Part shown: in pieces, positions 1 to 8,125 of the stretch
Layout of the letters: each line of letters opens with the position of its first letter
Position numbering within the stretch: the first letter of the stretch is position 1
NCBI RefSeq assembly: GCF_009915765.1
Contig: NZ_JAABLQ010000004.1
Location: 186,001-250,000, forward strand
Direction: 5' to 3'
Source of the DNA: Pannonibacter sp. XCT-53
GTDB taxonomy: Bacteria > Pseudomonadota > Alphaproteobacteria > Rhizobiales > Stappiaceae
Length of the DNA: 64,000 nucleotides
Made by a program: the position numbers and the translations under genes
Notes under the pieces: model-generated
Database searches by the model: none
Told to the model about the DNA's origin: nothing
Seen by the model: the letters and a program-made list of their open reading frames with translations, nothing else

Positions 1-113
1 CAGATCGCCAGCACCTCGCCCTGGTTGAGCGTGAGGCTGATGTCGGCCAGAAGGTCAGGCCGGCCGCGCGGTCCCCAGCAGAGGCCTTCCGCCTCGAAAA
101 AGGGCGCGCTCAT
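1..113 (-). CDS. ABC transporter ATP-binding protein, N-terminal fragment (probable B12/siderophore type)
   Basis: Only the first 37 codons lie in the window; the gene runs off the left edge. The visible residues, MSAPFFEAEGLCWG then an ISLTLNQGEVLAI stretch, match the first strand pair of an ABC ATPase just before the Walker A loop. Its ATG overlaps the TGA of the DUF1636 gene by four bases, so the two are translationally coupled. Both sit behind a cobalamin riboswitch, so an ATPase for import of cobalamin or a related metal chelate is the likely role. The Walker and signature motifs are outside the window, so the family assignment rests on this short N-terminus and context. Confidence 0.7.
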   Translation of the reverse strand, partial: MSAPFFEAEGLCWGPRGRPDLLADISLTLNQGEVLAI

Positions 114-553
114 GTGCAGGCATCGGCATCCGGGGGAAGCACCCGGCCGGAGGCGGGGATGCGCGCGAGGGCGGTGCGGGCCAGCTTGCCGGGCCGCTCC
201 GAGGCCTTGCACCAGCCGTCGGGAAGCTCCTCGTACTGGCGGGCAAAGCGGGCAATGTCCTCGGCATCGGCGAGCTCCATGTCACCGAAGAGCCAGGTGG
301 TCTTGTCCTGCGACTGGAGGGCGATGGCGCAGGGCCGGCCGCAGGCGGCCATGCACTCGATGCCGCCGACGCGCCAGGCGGCATCTGCGGCCATCTGTGC
401 CGCAAGCTCTGCCAGAAGCGCCTTGCCGGGACGCTCTTCACTGCCGCGCGGGCGGCAGGTCACGCAGACCACCAGCTCGTGCGTCTGCTGTGCGGGATGC
501 CGGTCATCTCCGGCCATAGGGGATTGGGCCTTGATCGGCCGTTGAATGGTCAC
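110..553 (-). CDS. DUF1636 family predicted metal-binding protein
   Basis: 147 residues from a GTG start at 553, chosen because AAGGAG lies just upstream; an internal ATG at 517 is an alternative. Five cysteines stand out: C30 and C33 (CVTC) and C67, C71, C75 (CMAACGRPC), a spacing like thioredoxin-like 2Fe-2S ferredoxins and typical of DUF1636. Members of this family are often found in cobalamin or cobalt gene clusters, and here the gene is the first one after a cobalamin riboswitch and overlaps the ABC ATPase gene by four bases. The molecular role (iron-sulfur or cobalt handling) is not established; family assignment is fairly firm, function is inference. Confidence 0.82.
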   Translation of the reverse strand: MTIQRPIKAQSPMAGDDRHPAQQTHELVVCVTCRPRGSEERPGKALLAELAAQMAADAAWRVGGIECMAACGRPCAIALQSQDKTTWLFGDMELADAEDIARFARQYEELPDGWCKASERPGKLARTALARIPASGRVLPPDADACT

Positions 554-602
554 CGTGTTGCTCCTTCCGGGACACCCCGCCCGGTGGCTGTTGTGGATCG
601 GT

Positions 603-812
603 GATGGCAGGTCTCCTGACTTGCGGGTCGTCGCCTTGCCCTGCCTTCCCATCCCGTGCCGGTCGTACGGCACTTGGGACAGTGGCTGTCTGGGGTCGGC
701 TCTCCGCCTACAGTTGCGGGGGCAGTCACGGACTTGGCGCCTGTTGGCTACACCGTACCGTGTTCCCTTTTCACCCGGCGAAGCGCTTGTTCGCCGGGAA
801 CCATCACGGTGA
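603..812 (-). promoter_or_regulatory. Cobalamin riboswitch
   Basis: Read on the minus strand this stretch has the conserved aptamer core: GTGAAAAGGGAACACGGT near the 5' part, the GCCAAGTCCGTGACTGCC core, CCCGCAACTGTAGGCGGAGA, and the 3' closing B12 box GCAAGTCAGGAGACCTGCC. It ends about 50 bases before the GTG start of the DUF1636 gene, the usual place for B12-dependent repression. It implies that the two genes to its left are shut down when adenosylcobalamin or a related cobalamin is plentiful. The motif match is strong; the exact 5' boundary is approximate. Confidence 0.95.
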
Positions 813-915
813 ATGATCAGGGCAGGGGCGTGTGTTGTCAAGGCAATGCCACCGGGTTTGGACAAGACCACCCGGTGTGTACATGTAATGTAATTACGTT
901 ACAAGCGCGGACTGC

Positions 916-1614
916 CTAGCCGGCGTCCATCTCGACGGAGAAGTGCGGCGTGCCCGACCAGCGCAATGTCCAGCTGGCGCCCGGCCGCACGTTCTGGATG
1001 ATGCCGGGATCGAAGGCGACGAAGCAGCGGCCGCCCGGCTGGCGCACGGACGGGTAGAGCAGGCCGCGATGTCCCTGACGGCGCAGAGTGGCCGCCAGCG
1101 CCTGGCCAGCCGGATAGCCGGCCGCGGGTTCCGCCGCCAGCGCCGGGTGCTCGGGCGTGTCCGTCAGGTCCGGGAAGTCGCCGATGAAGTCGGCGAGGAG
1201 TTCCACATAGGCGGCTTCCGCGTGGAAATGGCCGATGTAGGAGAGTTCCCGCGTGCGGTGAAACCCCACCTCGGCGGCAGAGGTCAGTGGATCATAGGCA
1301 CAGTACCACGCGCCGCGGTCGCCGGCGTTGAAGCGGTTGCCGGTCGGCCGCGTGTAGACAAACGCGGCGTTGATGTGGGTCTCGCCATAGAGGGCGAGAT
1401 CGGCCTTGCGGCGGAGGAACGCCAGCTCCCGCCTGTCGATGCCGGGGCTGCCCTCCCGCTCGGCCTTCAGCCGCGCATTGGTCAGGCCTTCCAGCTCGGC
1501 CAGGATTTCCGCTTCCCGGTCGCTGTCGACAAGACCGCGCAGCACGGGCGGCTTGTGGTGTGTTTTCGAGATCAGCCGGATCAGGGCGCGGTCGGCGATC
1601 GCGGTGAGCTTCAC
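916..1614 (-). CDS. RES-domain toxin (NAD+ phosphorylase family)
   Basis: 232 residues. The RES fold signature is visible: R94 in TGNRFNAGD, the Tyr-rich AWYCAYDPL segment, and E115 in TSAAEVGFHR, equivalent to the Arg/Tyr/Glu active-site set of Res and MbcT toxins. Characterised family members degrade NAD+ by phosphorolysis and so stop growth. The start overlaps the stop of the upstream antitoxin gene by four bases (1611-1614), the standard antitoxin-first order of Xre/RES pairs. The RES core sits in the second half, preceded by a roughly 85-residue helical N-terminus that is also common in chromosomal members. Activity of this copy is inferred, not shown. Confidence 0.9.
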   Translation of the reverse strand: MKLTAIADRALIRLISKTHHKPPVLRGLVDSDREAEILAELEGLTNARLKAEREGSPGIDRRELAFLRRKADLALYGETHINAAFVYTRPTGNRFNAGDRGAWYCAYDPLTSAAEVGFHRTRELSYIGHFHAEAAYVELLADFIGDFPDLTDTPEHPALAAEPAAGYPAGQALAATLRRQGHRGLLYPSVRQPGGRCFVAFDPGIIQNVRPGASWTLRWSGTPHFSVEMDAG

Positions 1615-2000
1615 GCGCCACCTCGGAGGGCATCGAGATAGGTCCGCACGCTGAGGATCTTCGGCAGGCCGCCGTCGATCATCGCGTCGACCGGGCGCTG
1701 GCCGTCAAATTCCGGCCCGGTGTTGGGCAGCCTGATCCAGCGGTCGGCAAGATCCGGACTGAAGTAGAGTTGCAGCGACTTGTAGATGCCGATGAGGGCG
1801 CTGAGGCGCAACAGCTGATCGCGGGTCAGCTCGCCCCGGAAGTTCGCGGACTTGGCGCGTTTCCAGGAGGAGTCCGACATGTCGCACAGACCTGCGGCCT
1901 CGCGAACCGTCAACGACCAGGCGTCGGCAATGCGGCTGTAGGCCTTGAGGCCGACGGCCTGAAGGTCGTCGACGGGCCGGGGCTTGAGAGCAGCTTCCAT
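1611..2000 (-). CDS. Xre/MbcA/ParS-type antitoxin
   Basis: About 129 residues from ATG 2000. The N-terminal half reads as a helix-turn-helix-like domain with SDSSWKRAK, and the C-terminal half (RLSALIGIYKSLQLYF to the end, with the FDGQRPVDAMIDGG stretch) is the DUF2384 toxin-binding domain typical of MbcA/ParS antitoxins. It should neutralise the RES toxin encoded directly downstream and repress the operon. The open frame extends to an ATG at 2045, but that codon has no Shine-Dalgarno and lies inside the inverted repeat and putative -10 at 2039-2074, so 2000 is preferred. The choice of start is uncertain; the family call is good. Confidence 0.85.
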   Translation of the reverse strand: MEAALKPRPVDDLQAVGLKAYSRIADAWSLTVREAAGLCDMSDSSWKRAKSANFRGELTRDQLLRLSALIGIYKSLQLYFSPDLADRWIRLPNTGPEFDGQRPVDAMIDGGLPKILSVRTYLDALRGGA

Positions 2001-2038
2001 GCGGTCACCGTGCCAGTGAGCGTCGATACGCTCAAGAT

Positions 2039-2074
2039 GGATCATATGGACCAGAATACAAGGTCAAATGATCC
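2039..2074 (-). promoter_or_regulatory. Inverted repeat and promoter of the xre-res operon (putative autorepression operator)
   Basis: GGATCATATGGACC at 2039-2052 faces GGTCAAATGATCC at 2062-2074, giving near-complete complementary arms with one gap. On the minus strand a TTGACC (-35 like) and TATGAT (-10 like) lie inside the repeat with a short 15-base spacer. A palindrome covering the promoter is what is expected for an antitoxin that represses its own operon. The promoter call is inference from the motif; the inverted repeat is directly visible. Confidence 0.55.
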
Positions 2075-2076
2075 GG

Positions 2077-3027
2077 CTAGAGGTCCCTAAGCACCTCGCT
2101 GGCCCGGACGGCGGCGGAGGCGCGGTTCTCGACACCGAGTTTGACGTAGATCTGCTCGAGGTGCTTGTTCACCGTGCGCGGGCTGAGGCCGAGAATGTCG
2201 CCGATGTCCTTGTTGGACTTGCCGCGCGAGATCCAGGTCAGGACATCCGCCTCGCGCGGCGTGAGACCGAAGCGCTGGCGCAGGGCGTCCGTCTGGCCGG
2301 GGTGGCTGGCGCTGGTCAGGCGGAACAGGTGCTCGTCGGCGCTGATCGAGCCGATGGGGGCGAATTCATACTGGCCGGCGGGCCCGAGATCGAGCACCAG
2401 CGGGTCGGGCCGTCCCGTCGCCTGTCGGCTTGCGGCGGCGATCCAGCCGGCCAGCGCGGTTCGGATACGGTCCAGCGCGGTTTCGCCTGCAGCAACCGTG
2501 CCTCGGTCCAGGGCTTCGAGAACCTGGCTGGTCTGCGGTGTGGACCACTTGATGTTGCCGTCCGCGCTGACGGCGATCAGGTGCCGGCCTGCGGCATCGA
2601 GCGCGATGCGCGCGCTCTGGACCTGGCGCGCATTGGCAAGGTGCACCCGGATGCGGGCCTGCAGCTCGTCGAGATTGATCGGCTTGGTGAGAAAGTCGAC
2701 GCCGCCGCTTTCCAGCGCATGCACCACATGCTCGGTCTCGCTGAGGCCGGTCATGAAGATCACCGGCACATGCTCCAGCCCGCGCCGGGCCTTGAGCAGA
2801 CGGCAGGTCTCGAAGCCGTCGGGTGCGGGCATCACCGCGTCCATCAGAACCATGTCCGGCGTGATGCGGTCGCAGATGGCCAGCGCGGCGGTGCCGGAGG
2901 TGGCGACCAGCACGGTGACGCCGGAGGTCTCCAGAGCCTTTGTCAGGAAGCCGAGGGTCTCGGGGGAATCGTCCACCACGAGGACGATGTCGCGCGAGGC
3001 AGCGGGGGATCCGGCGGCGTCAGTCAT
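2077..3027 (-). CDS. Response regulator, receiver plus LuxR-type HTH
   Basis: 316 residues from ATG 3027, which overlaps the end of the upstream kinase gene by 8 bases. Residues 13-130 are a CheY-like receiver: acidic pair D19/D20, phospho-acceptor D63 in VLMDAVMP, T93, and K115 in LTKP. Residues about 150-245 form a linker with no recognised domain. The C-terminus (FGLTPREADVLTWIS through NKHLEQIYVKLGVENR) is a clear LuxR/FixJ DNA-binding helix-turn-helix. It is almost certainly the cognate regulator of the permease-kinase and a candidate activator of urtA, which begins the divergent operon about 320 bases beyond the kinase start. Target genes are inferred from position only. Confidence 0.92.
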   Translation of the reverse strand: MTDAAGSPAASRDIVLVVDDSPETLGFLTKALETSGVTVLVATSGTAALAICDRITPDMVLMDAVMPAPDGFETCRLLKARRGLEHVPVIFMTGLSETEHVVHALESGGVDFLTKPINLDELQARIRVHLANARQVQSARIALDAAGRHLIAVSADGNIKWSTPQTSQVLEALDRGTVAAGETALDRIRTALAGWIAAASRQATGRPDPLVLDLGPAGQYEFAPIGSISADEHLFRLTSASHPGQTDALRQRFGLTPREADVLTWISRGKSNKDIGDILGLSPRTVNKHLEQIYVKLGVENRASAAVRASEVLRDL

Positions 3028-6000
3028 GGGGGGCTGTGTCCTCGAGGATCTTGCGATAGCCGGCAAAGTCGAACTGTTCGATGCTTGTGCGAAGACGGGC
3101 GATGAGAGCGGCATCCGCGCCCGCGCTGTCCAGCTCGCTGAGCTTGGCCTCGATGCCATGGACATAGCCGATGTCGCCGAGGCTGATCAGGTCGCGGATG
3201 TGCCGTGATGACAGGGAGGCGGCTGCAACCGGTGCAGCGTCGTTCTCGCCGACCACGGCCGGGGATGGCGCCACAGGGGCCGGGACCAAGGAGGGGGCAT
3301 CGCCGGCCCGGGTCCAGCTCAGGCCCAGCAGGCGGCCGATCCGGTCCAGGAGCTGGGCGAGATCGACGGGTTTCGACAGGGCGTCGTCATGCGCCGGTTC
3401 GCCGGCCGGGCGCAGGGCCGTGTCGCCGATGTTGGCCGAGAGCATGACGATGGGTGCGGTGAGGCCGCGCTGGCGCAAGAGGCTTGCCACCTGCCAGCCG
3501 TTCATGCCGGGCATGGAAATGTCGACCAGCAGCAGGTCCGGCCTGGTGCGGAAGGCGCTGTCGATGCCCTGCGGCCCGTCGGCGGCCAGTTCCACGTCAA
3601 AGCCGAGCGGGGCGAGGATTTCGACCATCAGCGCCCGGTGATCGGCATTGTCGTCGATGACGAGGATCCGGCGGCGCGGGCCGGTGTAGCCGGCGACGGG
3701 GCGTTCGGGCGAGACCAGCGGCTGCTGGTCGGCAAGGGCGGCCAGCATCAGCCGCACCTCGAAGGTGCTGCCCTCACCGGGACGGCTCGTCACGGCCAGC
3801 GACCCGCCGAGGGTCTGCGCCATCAGCTTGGTGATCGTCAGCCCCAGCCCCAGACCGGGCGTGCGGGCGACGCTTTCGCCGCTGCCGCGCCCGAAGGGCT
3901 CGAAGATGCGGGTCATGTCCTCCTCGCCGATGCCGGTGCCGGTGTCGGAAATGCGGAAGGTGGCGACCTGCGACCGGTAGCCGACCTCCAGCGTGATGGT
4001 GCCGGAGCTGGTGAATTTCACCGCATTCGACAACAGGTTGACGAGGATCTGGCGCAGGCGCTTTTCATCGGTGCGCACCAGCGTCGGCAGGTTGGGTGCC
4101 TTGCGGAACGCGAAGGCAAGGCCGGCCGCCTGGGTCTGCAGCCGCACCATGGCGACGATCTGGTCGAGGAACTCGTGGATGTTGACCGTGGCCATGTCCA
4201 CCTGCAGCCGGCCGGCCTCGATGCGGGATATGTCCAGCAAGCCGTCGATCAGGCCGGAGAGGTGCTCGGCGCTGCGGCGGATGACGCGGATCGAGGCCTT
4301 GCGTTCGCGCGGGATGGCCTCGTCCCGTTCCAGCACCTGGGCATAGCCCAGCACCGCGTTGAGCGGCGTGCGCAGCTCGTGGCTGAGGCCGATGACATAG
4401 CGGCTCTTGGCGAGGTTGGCGGCCTCGGCCGCTTCCTTCGCCTTCTGCAGGGCGGCGTCGGTCTTGCGGTGCGCCTCGATCTCCTTCAGCAGCAGCGAGT
4501 TCTGGCGCAGGGATTCCTCCTCCGCCACGTTGCGGGTGTCATGCGCCAGCACCAGGAACCAGATGCCCACCCCGGCCGAGATCGCAAAGACGACGAAGAT
4601 CAGCGCCACCGTCCGGCCGACCACATCGGCGCCCGGCGGCAGGCTGGTGGCGGCCTGGTGGGTGATCACGGTCAGGATCAGGGCAATGCCGGAGATGACC
4701 GGTATGGCGGTCATCAGATAGCGGCCAAGCCGGGTGGAAAGATGGGCCAGGATCCAGGACGGCAGCGTGGCCTCGGCGACGCTGCGCGCCTGATACTTCA
4801 GCCGGGCCTTGGGCTTGCAGCTGTCATGACAGCGCGCATCCAGCGAACAGCACAGCGAGCAGATCGGCACCTGATAGGCCGGGCAATAGGCCATGTCTTC
4901 GGGCTCGAACGGGTTTTCGCAGATCGAGCAGGTGATGGCCGTCTTCGTTTGCCAGTGCCGGCGCGGCTTGCGCGCGAGATAGTACTTGCCGCCCGTTGCC
5001 CAGGCGATGGCCGGCGCCAGCACGAAGGCGAGCGCCAGCGCGATGAAGGTGGCGAGTGCGGCCGCCGTCGGGCCGAAGGCGCCGTAGTGGGCGAGCAGGG
5101 CGACGATGGCAGCAACGCCCATGGCGCCGGTGCCGACCGGGTTGATGTCGTAGAGATGCGCCCGCTTGAACTCGATGCCGGGGGGCGACAGTCCGAGCGG
5201 CTTGTTCACGAACAGGTCCGCCGAGATCGCCGACAGCCAGGCCATGGCGATGATCGAGAACACGCCGAGCGTTTCCTCCAGCAGGCCGTAGATGCCGAGT
5301 TCCATCAGGAGGAGCGCGATGCCGACATTGAAGACCAGCCAGACCACGCGGCCCGGATGGGAATGGGTGAGGCGGGAGAAGAAATTCGACCAGGCCAGCG
5401 ACCCGGCATAGGCATTCATCACGTTGATCTTGAGCTGCGCCACCACGACGAAGGCGGCCATCAGCAGCACGGCAGCCTGCTCGGACGGCAGCATGTAGCC
5501 GAAGGCGACCGCATACATGCGCGATGGCTCGTCCGCTTCCGCCACCGGGACGCCGGCGGAGAGGACGAGCACGGCCAGGAATGACCCGGCGATCAGCTTC
5601 GGCAGGCCGATGATGACCCAGCCGGGGCCGGCCAGAAACAGGGCAAGGCGGCGCAGGCGGCCGGGCTTCTCGCCGGGCGGCAAGAAGCGCAGGAAGTCGA
5701 CCTGCTCGCCGATCTGGGCCATCAGCGCCAGGATCACCGCCGAGGCGGCGCCGAACTGCATCAGATCGACGGGGTTGGAATGCGGCGGTCGCGGTGTTCC
5801 GGTGGCCGGGTCGATCCCGGCAAAGCCGAGCCACGTGCCGACCGCATCCCAGTCGGCTGCCGCGATGAAGAGAAAGGGCAGGATGTTCAGCACCACCCAG
5901 AAGGACTGGGTGAGGATCTGGAATCGGCTGATGAGCGTGATGCCATGGGTGACCAGCGGGATCACCACCAGCGCGCTGACGATGTAGCCGATCCACAACG

Positions 6001-6442
6001 GCAGGCCGAAGGCGTATTCGAGCGCGCTCGACATGATCGAGGCCTCGATGGCGAACAGGATGAAGGTAAAGCTGGCATAGATCAGCGAGGTCAGCGTCGA
6101 GCCGATGTAGCCGAACCCGGCGCCGCGGGTCAGCAGGTCGATGTCGACGCCATGGCGCATCGCCGAGCGGGCGATCGGCCAGCCGACCAGCAGAAGCACC
6201 AGACAGCCGACCAGCATCGCCGCGAAGGCATTGGCCGTGCCGTAGGACAGGGTGATGGCCCCGCCGATGGCTTCCAGCGCCAGAAACGCGATCGCGCCGC
6301 CGGCTGTGTGCGAGATGGCGCGGCTGGACAGGCGACGGGCGCTTTTGGCCGTGAAGCGCAGCGCATAGTCTTCCAGGGTCTGGTTGTTGACCCATTGGTT
6401 GTAATGCCGCCGCACCGGCAGGATGCGCTGGCGCGCGGTCAT
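3020..6442 (-). CDS. Hybrid histidine kinase fused to an NCS1-type purine/cytosine permease-like domain
   Basis: 1140 residues from ATG 6442 (GGGAGGCGG upstream). Residues about 15-490 form a multi-helix permease-like domain that begins with a VNNQTLEDYALRFT segment and resembles the purine-cytosine permease (NCS1) family. Next comes an eight-cysteine cluster, C505, C508, C520, C528, C531, C532, C538, C542, spaced like a two-zinc ring or treble-clef module. Two more membrane spans follow, then a coiled linker, a HisKA domain with H688 in SHELRTPLN, an HATPase (N-box NLLSNAVKF, G-boxes DTGTGIG and GLGLGL), and a receiver with D974 in LLLVDISMP. The C-terminal helical tail is not assigned. It is divergent from urtA and upstream of a LuxR-type regulator, so transport-coupled sensing of urea or a related nitrogen compound is the inferred role. 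The ligand is unknown. Confidence 0.9.
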   Translation of the reverse strand: MTARQRILPVRRHYNQWVNNQTLEDYALRFTAKSARRLSSRAISHTAGGAIAFLALEAIGGAITLSYGTANAFAAMLVGCLVLLLVGWPIARSAMRHGVDIDLLTRGAGFGYIGSTLTSLIYASFTFILFAIEASIMSSALEYAFGLPLWIGYIVSALVVIPLVTHGITLISRFQILTQSFWVVLNILPFLFIAAADWDAVGTWLGFAGIDPATGTPRPPHSNPVDLMQFGAASAVILALMAQIGEQVDFLRFLPPGEKPGRLRRLALFLAGPGWVIIGLPKLIAGSFLAVLVLSAGVPVAEADEPSRMYAVAFGYMLPSEQAAVLLMAAFVVVAQLKINVMNAYAGSLAWSNFFSRLTHSHPGRVVWLVFNVGIALLLMELGIYGLLEETLGVFSIIAMAWLSAISADLFVNKPLGLSPPGIEFKRAHLYDINPVGTGAMGVAAIVALLAHYGAFGPTAAALATFIALALAFVLAPAIAWATGGKYYLARKPRRHWQTKTAITCSICENPFEPEDMAYCPAYQVPICSLCCSLDARCHDSCKPKARLKYQARSVAEATLPSWILAHLSTRLGRYLMTAIPVISGIALILTVITHQAATSLPPGADVVGRTVALIFVVFAISAGVGIWFLVLAHDTRNVAEEESLRQNSLLLKEIEAHRKTDAALQKAKEAAEAANLAKSRYVIGLSHELRTPLNAVLGYAQVLERDEAIPRERKASIRVIRRSAEHLSGLIDGLLDISRIEAGRLQVDMATVNIHEFLDQIVAMVRLQTQAAGLAFAFRKAPNLPTLVRTDEKRLRQILVNLLSNAVKFTSSGTITLEVGYRSQVATFRISDTGTGIGEEDMTRIFEPFGRGSGESVARTPGLGLGLTITKLMAQTLGGSLAVTSRPGEGSTFEVRLMLAALADQQPLVSPERPVAGYTGPRRRILVIDDNADHRALMVEILAPLGFDVELAADGPQGIDSAFRTRPDLLLVDISMPGMNGWQVASLLRQRGLTAPIVMLSANIGDTALRPAGEPAHDDALSKPVDLAQLLDRIGRLLGLSWTRAGDAPSLVPAPVAPSPAVVGENDAAPVAAASLSSRHIRDLISLGDIGYVHGIEAKLSELDSAGADAALIARLRTSIEQFDFAGYRKILEDTAPHD

Positions 6443-6763
6443 CCCATCCGCCTCCCTTCTGGGCATCTGCTGCAATTTTGAGCCGTTCCGGCGGGGCGGG
6501 ACGGGCCTCGGCCGTCCCGCCAGCCGCTTTACGCGCTTCTGTCCCCGCCTTTGCAGGGTTCGTGCCGCTTTGCCTGCCTGCCGCAGAGGCAGCGGCACGG
6601 ATGACGCAGGGGGCTTACGTCAATCGACGTATGTTGCGTTGCGGTATGGCGGCGCACGATCCCTTCGACGGCTGCACCAAACCAGCCGGCGGGCCGGTAC
6701 GGGATGCGACACGGGTCGACACCGGCCCCGGACAGTCAGTCGGGGACAGAAGGGGACAGACAG
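6443..6763. promoter_or_regulatory. Divergent intergenic region between the permease-kinase and urtA
   Basis: 320 bases without a convincing gene. It must hold the promoters of both the kinase/regulator operon (leftward) and urtABCDE (rightward). The clearest element is the TACGTC-AATC-GACGTA inverted repeat at 6616-6631. No sigma-54 consensus (TGGCAC-N5-TTGC) was found when scanning either strand by eye. A weak TGCCGC/GCGGCA repeat lies near 6580-6600. Confidence 0.5.
6616..6631. promoter_or_regulatory. Inverted repeat upstream of urtA, candidate regulator site
   Basis: TACGTC and GACGTA form perfect 6-base arms around AATC, 133 bases upstream of the urtA ATG. Dyads of this size are bound by LuxR/FixJ-type regulators, and such a regulator is encoded 4 kb to the left in the kinase operon. 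The link between the two is inference. Confidence 0.4.
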
Positions 6764-8056
6764 ATGATGAAGCTGACGAGCCGCATGGCAGGTCTCACGC
6801 TCGCGGGGCTCATGGCATCGACCATGATCGGCGGCGCCATGGCCGAGGAGACGATCAAGATCGGGATCCTGCACTCGCTCTCGGGCACGATGGCGATTTC
6901 GGAGACCACGCTGAAGGACACGATGCTGTTCCTCATCGAGGAGCAGAACAAGAAGGGCGGCGTGCTTGGCAAGAAGCTCGAGCCCGTGGTCGTCGATCCG
7001 GCGTCCGACTGGCCGCTGTTTGCCGAAAAGGCGCGCGAGCTGATCTCCGTCAACAAGGTCTCGGCCGTGTTCGGCTGCTGGACCTCGGTGTCGCGCAAGT
7101 CGGTGCTGCCGGTGTTCGAGGAACTGAACTCGATCCTGTTCTATCCGGTCCAGTATGAGGGCGAGGAAAGCCAGCGCAACGTGTTCTACACCGGTGCTGC
7201 GCCCAACCAGCAGGCGATCCCGGCCGTGGATTACCTGATGAACGAGGAAGGCGTCGAGCGTTGGGTGCTCGCCGGCACCGACTACGTCTATCCGCGCACG
7301 ACCAACAAGATCCTTGAGGCCTACCTGAAGTCGAAGGGCGTCAAGGACGAGGACATCATGATCAACTACACGCCGTTCGGTCATTCCGACTGGCAGACGA
7401 TCGTGTCCGACATCAAGGCCTTCGGGTCGGCCGGCAAGAAGACGGCGGTGGTCTCGACCATCAACGGCGATGCCAACGTGCCGTTCTACAAGGAGCTGGG
7501 CAACGCCGGCATCAAGGCCGAAGACATCCCGGTCGTCGCCTTCTCGGTGGGTGAGGAAGAGCTCGCCGGCCTCGACACCGCGCCGCTGGTTGGTCACCTG
7601 GCCGCCTGGAACTACTTCCAGTCCGTCGACAACCCGGTCAATGCCGAGTTCATCAAGAGCTGGCGCGCCTTCATCGGCGACGAGAAGCGCGTGACCAACG
7701 ATCCGATGGAGGCTCATTTCATCGGCTTCAACATGTGGGTGAAGGCCGTCGAAAAGGCTGGCACCACCGATCCGGACGCCGTCATCGACTCGCTCATCGG
7801 CGTGTCCGTGCCGAACCTCTCCGGCGGCTATTCGGCGATGATGCCCAATCACCACATCACCAAGCCGGTGCTGATCGGCGAGATCCAGGCCGACGGCCAG
7901 TTCGAGACCGTCTGGCAGACCCCGGGCCTCGTGGTGGGCGACGAGTGGTCCGATTATCTCGAAGGCTCCAAGGACCTGATCGCCGACTGGCGTGCGCCCC
8001 TGTCCTGCGGAAACTTCAACGTCAAGACCGGCAAGTGCGGCGGCTCCGGCAGCTGA
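6764..8056 (+). CDS. urtA: Urea ABC transporter, periplasmic substrate-binding protein
   Basis: 430 residues from ATG 6764, preceded by AGGGGACA. An N-terminal signal peptide (MMKLTSRMAG, hydrophobic core, cleavage near GGAMA-EET) exports it to the periplasm. The body starts with IKIGILHSLSGTMAIS and continues through VFGCWTSVSRKSVLP and VQYEGEESQRNVFYTG, which are the characteristic segments of UrtA within the branched-chain amino acid binding-protein fold. It captures urea and hands it to UrtBC. First gene of urtABCDE; a 314-base gap with a palindromic element separates it from urtB, as is common when the binding protein is needed in excess. Length is normal for the family. Confidence 0.97.
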   Translation: MMKLTSRMAGLTLAGLMASTMIGGAMAEETIKIGILHSLSGTMAISETTLKDTMLFLIEEQNKKGGVLGKKLEPVVVDPASDWPLFAEKARELISVNKVSAVFGCWTSVSRKSVLPVFEELNSILFYPVQYEGEESQRNVFYTGAAPNQQAIPAVDYLMNEEGVERWVLAGTDYVYPRTTNKILEAYLKSKGVKDEDIMINYTPFGHSDWQTIVSDIKAFGSAGKKTAVVSTINGDANVPFYKELGNAGIKAEDIPVVAFSVGEEELAGLDTAPLVGHLAAWNYFQSVDNPVNAEFIKSWRAFIGDEKRVTNDPMEAHFIGFNMWVKAVEKAGTTDPDAVIDSLIGVSVPNLSGGYSAMMPNHHITKPVLIGEIQADGQFETVWQTPGLVVGDEWSDYLEGSKDLIADWRAPLSCGNFNVKTGKCGGSGS

Positions 8057-8125
8057 TGTGAGCGTAAGCGAGGTCCCCTTTCCGGATGTCCGGGAAGGGG
8101 ACTTTCGAGACGCTGAAAAGTTCTC

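Noticed and set aside
6443..6763. Sigma-54 promoter for urtA
   Set aside because: No TGGCAC-N5-TTGC match was found when scanning both strands of the gap by eye.
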